In this document: piece by piece, positions 28,344 to 37,113 of the stretch
How positions within the stretch are numbered: position 1 is the stretch's first letter
Layout: each line of letters starts with the position of its first letter
DNA from: Bacteroidales bacterium
GTDB lineage: Bacteria > Bacteroidota > Bacteroidia > Bacteroidales > UBA4417
Direction: 5' to 3'
NCBI GenBank assembly: GCA_016707705.1
Contig: JADJHD010000004.1
Span: 124,001-188,000 of the forward strand
Length of the DNA: 64,000 bases
Position numbers and translations under genes: made by a program
The notes under the pieces: generated by a model
Told to the model about the DNA's origin: nothing
The model's database searches: none
The model's input: the letters and a program-made list of their open reading frames with translations, nothing else

Positions 28344-30974
28344 CTACAAGTTATCCCTGAAGTCCTTCTTCTTGGTGAGTTTCAGATCCTGTAGGACTGA
28401 AGACTTGACATTGATCTGGAAGTTCCAGCTTTTCTGGTATCCATAGGGTATCCAGTTGAAACGCATTTCCCAGCAGTGGAGGTTGCGGTAGATGGAAAAT
28501 TGGGTAAATGCGAAGTCCTTATTCTCGAAATCGTAGCCGGTTTGAGCAGAGAATTTCCATTTCTGGGTTACGCTGACGTCTCCGCTAACCCTGAAGGTTT
28601 GGACAACCTTTCTCTGCCTTATACCTGCATTTGAAATACTATTGTATCTGAAATTATAATCAAAATGAATATTCCATGGATTATCCCAATCAATAAACAT
28701 CTCCGGATTATTGGTGATTTCATCCATTTCTGCTGCAGTGGTACCTGCAGGAGGTGGTGCTTTGGAATTCCCCACCTTGGATTTAAGGTCGTAGCCAATA
28801 CTAAGATTCCAGGCAGCATTCACAAAACGGAAAGGCTTTCCGCTTACATCCCATTCAAATTTGTTGTAGGGAATACCCTTGGCATTCAGAGCATAGGGTG
28901 AATAGGACCCTGAGTAGCTGATCTGTAATTTCTTGAAAAGAGTAGTTCTTGCGGAAAGGCTAAGGTTCGACCAGCGAAGGGAATCCTTCACGAGATCGTA
29001 GGAGGTAGAAAGAGAGAGGTTGTCAATCAGCATGACTTTCTTCATACCGGTGATTGTATCCTTTTTCGATCGCACCTTCATCTCCAGGTTATTCCCCAGA
29101 GAGAAATTGATTGCTCCCGATTTGCCGGTCCCGGGATAGCCATATAGCGTTCGCATGTAACTGTTACCAAAGACGGAGTATTTTTCAGTATTGCCGAGGG
29201 TGTCAGTTTGAACGGTCTTATAGTAGCCCAACTGTGCCCGGCCAAAGTCGGGTTGATAGCTGAACCCAACAGAGGGGCGGACAACGTGGCGGATAGCCTT
29301 GACCGGACCTCTCTTCAGATTCACCATTCCGTAGAGGGTTGTACTCAGTGAGGAACTGTAGTTATAATCCCTGGCGGCCTTTATTCCACTGATAGTATCC
29401 ACTTCTACATGAGGGGCAAGAGTGTCACCATCTACAATAGTGGTTTCTCCGATCCATGTTTTGTTTATGGTTTTCGGGTACCAGCGTTCTGTATAGTTGA
29501 TTCCATGCGACCAGGAGAAATACTTAAGTACCTTGAATGATCCGCTCACCGGAACAGAATGCTTCATGCCTGTAACAAAGCTGTTCAGGGCTTCAGGTGT
29601 GAAGAGGAGGGTGTCCTTGGTGGAAATCTCGTTCCGAAGGTTCATATTGTAGGTAATGCTTATTGCTTCATACCAGGCTGGCTTACCCTTCGTTACCTTG
29701 CGCTTGAAAGGATAGAACCGATTGAAGCCGAAAGAAACTTCAGGCAATGACACAGTTACATCGCGTGTGCTGGTGTTCTGGCTATGTCGGGCGGAAGCAG
29801 TCAGGTTGGCATTTTGACCTACCTTCATATCATAGGAGATACTGGAAGAGAATGTATTTGTGAGGTAATCGTTTACTGTTGTTGGGTTGTAGGTGTTATA
29901 CTTGCTGGTACCAGCCTGAACGCTCGCTGAGAATATTCCGTTTGGCCTTGCTTTGGGATCCTGTCTGTGCGACCAGGTAACGAAAAAGTCCTTTTTCTTT
30001 GAGTAATCGGAAGTTCCCTTAACACCCAGAATATTTGTGGCAAACTTCAGGCTGAATGTGCCAGAGTACTTATATCGCTTTTTATAGTTGACGATTGGCT
30101 TCAGGGCCCAGCTTCCCCTGGAATAGATATCACCGGTAAGCAGGAAATCGAAATTGTCATTGATTCCAAAGTAGTAACCTCCATCCATAAGGTAGAATCC
30201 CAAACGGGCCATTTCGCCATAGGTGGGAATCTTAATTCCGGAACTGCGGCCCTTTTTATTTGGAAAGAGTCCGAAAGGCAATGCAAGTGGCAGGGGGATG
30301 TCTTCAATGCTCAGATAGGCAGGTCCGGTAACTATCTTATCGCCGGGCATAACCTTGGCTCTGGAGTAATTAATGGCAAAATGCGGATGTTCCAGGTCGC
30401 AGGTGGTGAAAAGTCCGCTACCGGTCTCGCTAACATTATTATCGAGTTTCTTGATAACGGAAGCATGTAGGTAACCACCCCCTTCCTGCGTTATTACATC
30501 CTTGATAAGCCCTTTTCTTGTATTGAAATTATAGGCGAGCGTATTCGATTTGAAGTTAAGCGTTCCCTGCGTGAAGTCAGGTATGCCTATGGACTTACCG
30601 GTAGAATCGGTGATGGAATTGGCCGAGACAATGCTTTTATTGAAATCGATAATGATTACTGCAGCATTCAGTGAAATATCCTGATACTTGATCTGGGCAT
30701 TTCCATACATATAGGCCATCTTCTTAATGATGTCGAAACTGATGGAGTCCGCAGCCATGTAGTCAATCTTGCCATCCAGCATTGATGTTTTCTGACCGGC
30801 TTTCACAGGTTTAAGCGTATCAGCAGCAACACTAAGTGTGTCGGGAGATACTATGAGGCTATCGGGGGCGTTATTGGAAAGAGAATCCCCGGATACGGTT
30901 TGAGCCATTGAGCTGCAAAACGAAGCCAAAAAGACCAAAATCGTTATTAACCAGTGCTTTGTTTGTAACTTCAA
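28344..30974 (-). CDS. lptD: LPS-assembly outer membrane protein LptD (Bacteroidetes type)
   Basis: LptD forms the outer-membrane barrel that, with LptE, inserts lipopolysaccharide into the outer leaflet. The 876-residue protein has a signal peptide (1-25, ending SSMAQ), a Ser/Asp-rich linker, an N-terminal OstA/LptA-like beta-jellyroll (about residues 70-200, with MAYMYGNAQIKYQDISLNAA and NFKSNTLAYNFNTRKG), then a long beta-strand-rich domain from about 230 containing LPFGLFPNKKGRSSGI, typical of Bacteroidetes LptD. The upstream region of 178 bases is shared with the divergent amidase gene. An OstA-like gene and an MCE gene lie close by, together forming an envelope-biogenesis block. Confidence 0.85.
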   Translation of the reverse strand: MKLQTKHWLITILVFLASFCSSMAQTVSGDSLSNNAPDSLIVSPDTLSVAADTLKPVKAGQKTSMLDGKIDYMAADSISFDIIKKMAYMYGNAQIKYQDISLNAAVIIIDFNKSIVSANSITDSTGKSIGIPDFTQGTLNFKSNTLAYNFNTRKGLIKDVITQEGGGYLHASVIKKLDNNVSETGSGLFTTCDLEHPHFAINYSRAKVMPGDKIVTGPAYLSIEDIPLPLALPFGLFPNKKGRSSGIKIPTYGEMARLGFYLMDGGYYFGINDNFDFLLTGDIYSRGSWALKPIVNYKKRYKYSGTFSLKFATNILGVKGTSDYSKKKDFFVTWSHRQDPKARPNGIFSASVQAGTSKYNTYNPTTVNDYLTNTFSSSISYDMKVGQNANLTASARHSQNTSTRDVTVSLPEVSFGFNRFYPFKRKVTKGKPAWYEAISITYNMNLRNEISTKDTLLFTPEALNSFVTGMKHSVPVSGSFKVLKYFSWSHGINYTERWYPKTINKTWIGETTIVDGDTLAPHVEVDTISGIKAARDYNYSSSLSTTLYGMVNLKRGPVKAIRHVVRPSVGFSYQPDFGRAQLGYYKTVQTDTLGNTEKYSVFGNSYMRTLYGYPGTGKSGAINFSLGNNLEMKVRSKKDTITGMKKVMLIDNLSLSTSYDLVKDSLRWSNLSLSARTTLFKKLQISYSGSYSPYALNAKGIPYNKFEWDVSGKPFRFVNAAWNLSIGYDLKSKVGNSKAPPPAGTTAAEMDEITNNPEMFIDWDNPWNIHFDYNFRYNSISNAGIRQRKVVQTFRVSGDVSVTQKWKFSAQTGYDFENKDFAFTQFSIYRNLHCWEMRFNWIPYGYQKSWNFQINVKSSVLQDLKLTKKKDFRDNL

Positions 30975-31152
30975 GTCCGGGAAAGAAAAAAAATGGGTTA
31001 ACTCAATAATTTTGTCAGATACAGCAACAATAGTGCAAATTTTTTCCGTTTTTCGAATTTTTATGAATAGGAAAATAAAGAGTTGCTAATCAGTTTTTAG
31101 TGATTTGGGGTAAAAACCTCAATTCGGGTGCAAATCTAAATAAAATCAACGG

Positions 31153-32310
31153 ATGTCAGAAAAACGAAAATGCCTCTCCTTTCGTATCCTTTGTTTCTTA
31201 TTGTTGGCGGGGTTAATGGTCCAGGCTCAGAAAGTGAACACAGTCGTGATAGATGCAGGCCATGGAGGGCATGATACCGGTGCATTGGGCAAGCATTCCA
31301 GGGAGAAGGATATTACCTTATCCATCGTTCTGAAACTCCGCGATGAGATCAGAAATAATATGGAGGATGTTAAGGTTATTCTTACCCGCGACAAGGATGA
31401 ATTCATAGAATTATATCGCCGTGCCAAGATTGCCAATGAAAACAAGGCTGACCTCTTTATTTCTATTCATTGCAATGCCAATCCTTCGAGCAGTCCGTAT
31501 GGCACCGAAACCTATGTTATGGGACTTCATAAGAGCAATGCCAACCTGGCAGTTGCCAAGGCGGAAAATGCTGCCATTCTTCTTGAAGATGATTATGTTG
31601 AGCAGTATGATGGATTTGATCCTAATTCAGTTGAGGGGAATATTTTCTTCACTATGATGCAAAATTCATTTCTGGATAAGAGCCTCGATTTTGCCGGCAG
31701 ACTTCAACATCAGTTTCGTGATAAATTAAAACTGGCGGATCGCGGAGTTAAACAAGCAGGCTTCCTCGTTCTGTATAAGACCGCCATGCCGGGAGTTTTG
31801 GTTGAAACTGGATTTATTAGCAATGCCAATGATGAGAAATACCTTCTTTCTGAAAAAGGCCAGGATCAGATTACCAAGGCAATTTTTCGAGCTTTGAGGG
31901 AGTATAAATACACTATTGAAAAGCGGGATCTTTCAACAATCCCAGATAAGTATGAGCCTGAAACAGTTGATTTACAAAATACAGAGGCTCAGCAGGAAAA
32001 GGTATTGGATCCTCCGGCCTATAACACATCCGGATCTGAAAATAATAAGGTGCAGTACAAGGTGCAGTTTGCTTCTTATCCTTCCGAGAAACCTGTCAGT
32101 CTTCCGGAATTTTCGGGATTGAAGGAAGTATGGATGTACAGGCAGGATGCGACATTCAAATACACGGCTGGTAATTTCAAGACCCTGAAGGAGGCTACAG
32201 ACTATAGGGTCGAGGTTGTCAGGCTTGGATTTAAGGATGCTTTTGTAGTTCCTTTTCTGAATGATAAAAGGATTTCTCCTCAGGAAGCCAAGCGTCTCGC
32301 GGGAAATTAG
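31153..32310 (+). CDS. N-acetylmuramoyl-L-alanine amidase (Amidase_3) with C-terminal SPOR-like domain
   Basis: This zinc enzyme cleaves the bond between N-acetylmuramic acid and the stem peptide, usually during daughter-cell separation. After a signal peptide (1-26) the catalytic domain has zinc and catalytic residues H37 (DAGHGGHDTGA), E51, H106 (FISIHCNANPS) and E218 (VLVETGFISN), the set expected for AmiC-like enzymes. Residues about 295-375 (YKVQFASYPSE ... GNFKTLKEATDYR) resemble a SPOR domain, which in other proteins binds denuded glycan at the septum. It is the first of two same-direction genes with the MCE gene 38 bases downstream, which may have its own promoter. Confidence 0.9.
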   Translation: MSEKRKCLSFRILCFLLLAGLMVQAQKVNTVVIDAGHGGHDTGALGKHSREKDITLSIVLKLRDEIRNNMEDVKVILTRDKDEFIELYRRAKIANENKADLFISIHCNANPSSSPYGTETYVMGLHKSNANLAVAKAENAAILLEDDYVEQYDGFDPNSVEGNIFFTMMQNSFLDKSLDFAGRLQHQFRDKLKLADRGVKQAGFLVLYKTAMPGVLVETGFISNANDEKYLLSEKGQDQITKAIFRALREYKYTIEKRDLSTIPDKYEPETVDLQNTEAQQEKVLDPPAYNTSGSENNKVQYKVQFASYPSEKPVSLPEFSGLKEVWMYRQDATFKYTAGNFKTLKEATDYRVEVVRLGFKDAFVVPFLNDKRISPQEAKRLAGN

Positions 32311-32313
32311 TTG

Positions 32314-32321
32314 TAAATTTG
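32314..32321 (+). promoter_or_regulatory. -7 box (TAAATTTG) upstream of the MCE gene
   Basis: TAAATTTG fits TAnnTTTG and lies 27 bases before the ATG at 32349, directly after the amidase stop. It suggests that the MCE gene can be transcribed independently. Confidence 0.5.
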
Positions 32322-32348
32322 CAGATACATTATTGAATCGAAATAGAA

Positions 32349-33332
32349 ATGAAACTACGCCGGGAAATAAAAATAGGTGCCTATCTTGTTGTCATACTTG
32401 TATGCTTTATTATCGGCATCAATTTTATCAAGGGTAAGGATATCTTCCGTAAGCACAGGACCTTATATGCCAGATATGAACAGATAGGCGGGTTGGTTGA
32501 AGCTGCACCGGTCTCAATAAACGGCCTAAAGATTGGAAATGTCAGCAATATAAAGTTTGAAAAGGGAAGCAGTAATATAATCGTTGAACTCACAATATAT
32601 GATCCTATTGGTATTCCTAAAAATTCAATAGCCCGTATTTTCAGTCCTGATATTCTGGGAACGAAAAATATAGAAATTGCCTTGGGTAACTCTTCGGAAT
32701 TTGCGGAATCAGGTGATACTCTAGCCAGCGGAATGCAGGCATCTTTATCGGAGGAGGTAAATCAGCAGGTTGCACCTCTGAAACGAAAAGCAGAGGATCT
32801 GATGCTTTCACTGGATACCATGGTTACTGTGGTCAGGACAGTATTCAACAGTCAGACCAGGGAGAATCTCAAATCATCATTTGAGCATATCCGCCAGACC
32901 ATTATGAATATTGAGCATACAACCTACAACCTTGATACCCTGGTTTATGGTCAGCGCAGTCGCATGGAAAGGATACTGTTCAATATTGAAGCTATCTCGG
33001 AGAATATCAGGAAGAATGATCAGAATATAACCAATATCCTTTCCAACTTCTCAGCCATCAGTGACACATTGGCCAAGTCGCAGCTTGCTCACACCCTCAC
33101 AGATGTTCACACAACCGTGATGAGTGTATCTGAGATTATGGACAAGATAAATAAGGGAGAGGGTTCTTTGGGATTGCTGCTGAATGATAAAGCACTCTAT
33201 CAGAATCTGGAGAAATCTTCAGGGGAGTTGAATCAATTGGTTCTTGACCTGAAGCTGAATCCGCATCGCTACCTGAATTTCTCAGTATTCCCGCCAAGCA
33301 GCAAGCGTATGCAGTTCCAGCCTTCCAAATAA
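32349..33332 (+). CDS. MlaD/MCE-domain lipid-transport protein
   Basis: The 327-residue protein has one N-terminal membrane anchor (about residues 10-25) and an MCE domain (about 37-115) with YARYEQIGGLVEAAPVSING and ILGTKNIEIALG. The rest is alpha-helical and probably extends into the periplasm. MCE proteins form hexameric rings or tubes that carry phospholipids between membranes, with an MlaE permease and MlaF ATPase. Neither partner gene is visible on this side, so the transporter must be encoded elsewhere. It is convergent with the OstA-like gene, 18 bases apart. Confidence 0.88.
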   Translation: MKLRREIKIGAYLVVILVCFIIGINFIKGKDIFRKHRTLYARYEQIGGLVEAAPVSINGLKIGNVSNIKFEKGSSNIIVELTIYDPIGIPKNSIARIFSPDILGTKNIEIALGNSSEFAESGDTLASGMQASLSEEVNQQVAPLKRKAEDLMLSLDTMVTVVRTVFNSQTRENLKSSFEHIRQTIMNIEHTTYNLDTLVYGQRSRMERILFNIEAISENIRKNDQNITNILSNFSAISDTLAKSQLAHTLTDVHTTVMSVSEIMDKINKGEGSLGLLLNDKALYQNLEKSSGELNQLVLDLKLNPHRYLNFSVFPPSSKRMQFQPSK

Positions 33333-33350
33333 GACTGCTTTCCGATAAGC

Positions 33351-34877
33351 CTACTTGAATATCTTAAAAATGTCGGGCCAGCTGGCGGGTCTGCGTTCCA
33401 CCATCCATTTGAAGCCTTTCAGAATTCTCTGATCAGCGGGGACATCCGCTTCAGGGAACATATTGCCATCGGGTTTGTCGAGATAGGTGATGCGGTTAAT
33501 TTTATTGTCTTCAACATATAGTCGCATCCTGCTGCCCTTGGCCTTATTGATGCCTATCATTTCTTTATTGTCTTCCCGGATATAATAAACAGTTTCTGCA
33601 TTCCCGTCAACATCAATCCTAATGAGGTGGTTATTCTCAAAGACCCCGACCATGTTTTTCCCTTTCACCTGATTGAAAGTTCCGGTGCTATCCTTGTTTA
33701 CAATAAAGGCTGTATTGGAAAGACGCATTTCCTTAATGGATTTCTTTCCAGTAATTATCCGGATGGTATCGGCTGTCATCTGATTTTTCTCTGACCAGAT
33801 TACAGGAGAATGATACATGGTAATGGTTGAATCGCTGAAACTGTAGTAAAGTGAATCGCACTCGCCCTGCAAGTCCTTTCTGAAGAAACGGGTATGGTAA
33901 TAAGCATATAAATCCCTTGTTTCTTGTTTTGCAGTATCAAAAGTGGCTTTAAGGGTATCAGCATGAAGGTATAAAGTGTCTTTCTTATCTCCCAGAATCG
34001 CATAAGCCATATTGGTAATATATGCCTCTCCCTTGCCTCTCCAGTATTCTGCGAAATTGCCCTTGAGAATCACATCCTGCACTGTATCGGTAAGGACTAC
34101 ATTACTTATAGCTTTCCCGTATTTAGCTTTGCTGTCGTAATAAAGACTGTCTCCGGTAAGCCGACGGTTGTCGTCAACAAGCAATGCATTCTGGCTGAAG
34201 CGGGAACGGCCTGTTACCCGGCTATATTCCCCATTTTCACAGTAGATGTAATTATCCTTTCCTTTAATAATGGTAGGTCCCAGAAAATAGGTGACCCTAC
34301 TCTGGGTATTGTAAAGCATAGTATCGGCATTCATTTTGTAGTCAGGGTTTTTGACCACAACATCATCCTTGAAATACATCTGCTTGGTATCGGTATGATA
34401 GTAACCTCTTCTGCTGGTGAGGGTATTGTCCTTGTTTACGATTTTCCCGTTTGATTCATAGCTTGCCACCTTCGTATTTCGGTCGAAGATCATCTCGTTG
34501 GTGGTGAGAGTTGTTTGATTGTCGACAAGCCTTACCTGATCACGGAGGTAAGCCATTTTTGTATTGCCGTCGTAATGCAGGAACTTGCCGTAAAGGTTCA
34601 GGGTATCACTTGACTTAATCCGGACTTTGCCATAGCAATCGATGGTATTGTTTTCTTCAAGCAACCATGCACTGTCGCAATAGAGGTAGGCGCCATCATG
34701 GTAGAATACGGGGTTGCCAATGAAACGAATGGCATCGTTGAGATTTTTTGAATACCGCATTTCAGCAGCCCCCGGCATAATCTGAATTCTGTATGTGCCT
34801 TGTCCCATAAGCGACAGGGAGCATGCAAGCAGCAACAGCGGAATTAATCGTCGGGTAACCTTAAGTAGCGATAACAT
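33351..34877 (-). CDS. OstA-like periplasmic protein (LptA-type jellyroll repeats)
   Basis: The chain is made of many short beta strands of the OstA/LptA type: YHDGAYLYCDSAWLLEENN, CYGKVRIKSSDTLNLYGKFL, TTNEMIFDRNTKVASYESNG and so on, enough for more than one jellyroll. LptA-like proteins bridge the periplasm and carry LPS; this larger version is common in Bacteroidetes. A signal peptide follows the ATG at 34877 (MLSLLKVTRRLIPLLLL, to LMGQ). The open frame reaches 34907, but that ATG lies inside a perfect -7 box, so I chose 34877 (508 residues). Its neighbours lptD and mlaD support a role in LPS or lipid export, though direct evidence is lacking. Confidence 0.8.
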   Translation of the reverse strand: MLSLLKVTRRLIPLLLLACSLSLMGQGTYRIQIMPGAAEMRYSKNLNDAIRFIGNPVFYHDGAYLYCDSAWLLEENNTIDCYGKVRIKSSDTLNLYGKFLHYDGNTKMAYLRDQVRLVDNQTTLTTNEMIFDRNTKVASYESNGKIVNKDNTLTSRRGYYHTDTKQMYFKDDVVVKNPDYKMNADTMLYNTQSRVTYFLGPTIIKGKDNYIYCENGEYSRVTGRSRFSQNALLVDDNRRLTGDSLYYDSKAKYGKAISNVVLTDTVQDVILKGNFAEYWRGKGEAYITNMAYAILGDKKDTLYLHADTLKATFDTAKQETRDLYAYYHTRFFRKDLQGECDSLYYSFSDSTITMYHSPVIWSEKNQMTADTIRIITGKKSIKEMRLSNTAFIVNKDSTGTFNQVKGKNMVGVFENNHLIRIDVDGNAETVYYIREDNKEMIGINKAKGSRMRLYVEDNKINRITYLDKPDGNMFPEADVPADQRILKGFKWMVERRPASWPDIFKIFK

Positions 34878-34904
34878 TCGATTCAAAGCTTGAATTTGGG
34901 CATG

Positions 34905-34912
34905 CAAAAGTA
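34905..34912 (-). promoter_or_regulatory. -7 box (TACTTTTG) of the OstA-like gene
   Basis: TACTTTTG on the minus strand matches TAnnTTTG. It lies about 27 bases before the ATG at 34877 and overlaps the alternative ATG at 34907, which decides the start. Confidence 0.6.
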
Positions 34913-35065
34913 AGGCTAATTGACCAACAATTCCAGAAGCGGGATTTCTTTAAGAAATGATAACAACCATAATGCAGGTAATGAATAATGACAAACTCGG
35001 GTGTTTGGCTTGAAAGCCTTGTTTGACAGGCTTTTCGGGAGTTGTAAACATTTTCTCAACACATA

Positions 35066-35095
35066 TTTGCCATTCCTGCATATTGTCTACATTTG
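35066..35095 (+). promoter_or_regulatory. Complete Bacteroidetes-type promoter for gatE-gatD
   Basis: TTTG at 35066-35069 and TACATTTG at 35088-35095 are separated by 18 bases, close to the -33/-7 spacing of Bacteroidetes promoters. Transcription would begin near 35101, 20 bases before the gatE ATG. Confidence 0.65.
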
Positions 35096-35120
35096 ACCCG
35101 CACAACAACTGTTGCCTACG

Positions 35121-37094
35121 ATGAAAAACACATTTGATCCGCGTGAGAATTATAACAGTACCCGATTGAAAATCGGATATGTGTCCCGACAGGAAGCCAG
35201 CCAGGAAACCTATGACCGTATTGGGTTTATGTCGGGACTGGAAGTCCATCAGCAATTGAATACAAAGCAAAAACTGTTTTGCCGTTGTCCGGCGGGTGTA
35301 TTTCAGAAGCCAAACCAGTTTGATGCAGAGGTTATCCGTCATATGCGTCCTACCTTAAGTGAGCTTGGAGAGTACGATGGTACTGCACTGATGGAATTCA
35401 AGACAAGGAAGAATATCATCTACAGGTTGAAGAATGAAACAACTTGCACCTATGAGGTTGACGATACCCCTCCATTTGCCTTGAACAGGGAAGCACTAGG
35501 AATTGCCATTGAAATATCACTGGTTTCGAAGCTGAATATTGTGGGGGAAGTGCATATTACCCGCAAGCAGTATCTGGATGGAAGTATTCCAACCGGTTTT
35601 CAGCGTACTGCAATTATTGGGGTTGAAGGTGAGATTCCTCTTAAGAACAAGAAAATACGACTTATACAGCTTAGTCTTGAAGAAGATTCCTGCCGGGAAG
35701 TGAGTGATATCGGGCATACCCGTATTTATCGCACCGACCGGTTAGGTATGCCATTAATTGAGACGGTAACCTATCCGGAAATGGTAAATCCAGACGAAGT
35801 TAAGGAGGCCTGCGATTATATCAGGTTCCTGAACAGAAGTACTGGAAAGGTCAGGACTGGAATTGGAGCAGGTCGTCAGGATGTGAATGTCAGCTGCCGT
35901 GGAGGTTCCAGGGTTGAAATCAAGGGTGTTGCCCATTCAAGATGGATTCCGGCGCTTACGCATATTGAGTGTTTCCGCCAGTGGGCATTGCTTGCTATCA
36001 GGGACGAATTGCTCAGCAGGGTAGGAAAGCCTGAATCATGGAATATGAGATCAGAATCCTTTGAATATGACCTGCTCAAAACCAAATATGAACCCATCAA
36101 GCAGACCAAGGAAAAGAAGGAGAGTCTGGTTGCCATAGTACTGCCACATTTCAAGGGAATATTGTCGCATTTTACCCAGCCAGGGAAGATGTTCGCCAAT
36201 GAATTAAGTGAGAGGCTGAAAGTTATCGCATGCATTGAAATGCCACATATGGCGCATTCGGAAGAACTTGAACCGGTTCTGGCCGATTGTGACTGGGAAA
36301 AGATCAATAACCTCGTGAAACCGGGCGAACAGGATGCAGTTCTTGTTATCTGGGGTCCACAGGAAGATATACCAACAGCGCTTGAAGTTATTGAGGAAAG
36401 ATGCAGGATGGCATTCAAGGGTGTTCCGAATGAAACCAGGAAGTCGTTTGAAAATGGAACCACCATTTTTGAGAGAGTGCTTCCGGGAGCTGACAGAATG
36501 TACCCCGATACCGATTCTGCCCCTATTCCACTTGCAAATGATTATATTGAAGCTCTTGGCAGGAACAAACCTGAAGAGGTGATTAGCCGGTATCACAGGC
36601 TTATGGACTGGAAAGTTCCTGAAGATACACACACTTTTATCTTCAAGAAGAACCTCTTCCCTCTTATTGAGAGGATTGTAAGTGAACTGGAAATTGATCC
36701 GGCTTTTACAGGGAAGTTATTCGGTCACACCATGAAGTGGGTGGAAGGCCATTATAAACCGGCAGCTGAATTCGATTATAAAGTTGTGTATGCCTTGCTC
36801 AGGTTTTTGAAGCAGCAGGGACTCGAGCTGGAAATCGCAAAGCGGATGCTGCCAATGGTTTACCAATATCCGAAGATGGATTTTGATTCAGTGCTTACAA
36901 GTCTGAAGTTCAAGAAGGTCAGTCGGGAGCAGATACTCGGACAGGTTCCTTTTCTCAGGAAAAAGTTCAGTGAGATCAGGGTTTCGAAGGGAGAGCATGT
37001 TGAGAATCATTGGATTATGGGACAGATAAGGAAGAGTGCAGAGGGTAATGTGGCCATTGCTGAGTTGGCTAATGCAATAAAGAACGTTCATTAA
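35121..37094 (+). CDS. gatE: Archaeal-type Glu-tRNA(Gln) amidotransferase subunit E
   Basis: GatE binds misacylated Glu-tRNA(Gln), activates the glutamate with ATP and transfers ammonia from GatD to make Gln-tRNA(Gln). The 657-residue protein has the GatB/GatE cradle (GFMSGLEVHQQLNT near the N-terminus, SLEEDSCREV, DRLGMPLIETVTYPEM, GAGRQDVNVSC). It also has the AspRS-like insertion (about residues 325-450) absent from GatB, ending in ERVLPGADRMYPDTDSAPIP, and a helical tail. These features and the adjacent GatD identify GatE. The frame is open from a TTG at 35112, but the ATG at 35121 fits better. A complete bacterial promoter precedes it. GatE is known as an archaeal protein, so its presence in this bacterium suggests transfer. 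Confidence 0.93.
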   Translation: MKNTFDPRENYNSTRLKIGYVSRQEASQETYDRIGFMSGLEVHQQLNTKQKLFCRCPAGVFQKPNQFDAEVIRHMRPTLSELGEYDGTALMEFKTRKNIIYRLKNETTCTYEVDDTPPFALNREALGIAIEISLVSKLNIVGEVHITRKQYLDGSIPTGFQRTAIIGVEGEIPLKNKKIRLIQLSLEEDSCREVSDIGHTRIYRTDRLGMPLIETVTYPEMVNPDEVKEACDYIRFLNRSTGKVRTGIGAGRQDVNVSCRGGSRVEIKGVAHSRWIPALTHIECFRQWALLAIRDELLSRVGKPESWNMRSESFEYDLLKTKYEPIKQTKEKKESLVAIVLPHFKGILSHFTQPGKMFANELSERLKVIACIEMPHMAHSEELEPVLADCDWEKINNLVKPGEQDAVLVIWGPQEDIPTALEVIEERCRMAFKGVPNETRKSFENGTTIFERVLPGADRMYPDTDSAPIPLANDYIEALGRNKPEEVISRYHRLMDWKVPEDTHTFIFKKNLFPLIERIVSELEIDPAFTGKLFGHTMKWVEGHYKPAAEFDYKVVYALLRFLKQQGLELEIAKRMLPMVYQYPKMDFDSVLTSLKFKKVSREQILGQVPFLRKKFSEIRVSKGEHVENHWIMGQIRKSAEGNVAIAELANAIKNVH

Positions 37095-37113
37095 CAGTGC
37101 GGAAATAAAGCAT

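Noticed and set aside
27064..28394. Many open frames of 60-130 codons on both strands in the repeat region
   Set aside because: They are produced by the tandem repeats. The same peptide phrases recur with each repeat, no domain or start signal is present, and their overlaps are mutually incompatible.
35876..36632. Two long open frames antisense to gatE
   Set aside because: They oppose a complete GatE with family motifs, are serine- or phenylalanine-rich, and have no domain.
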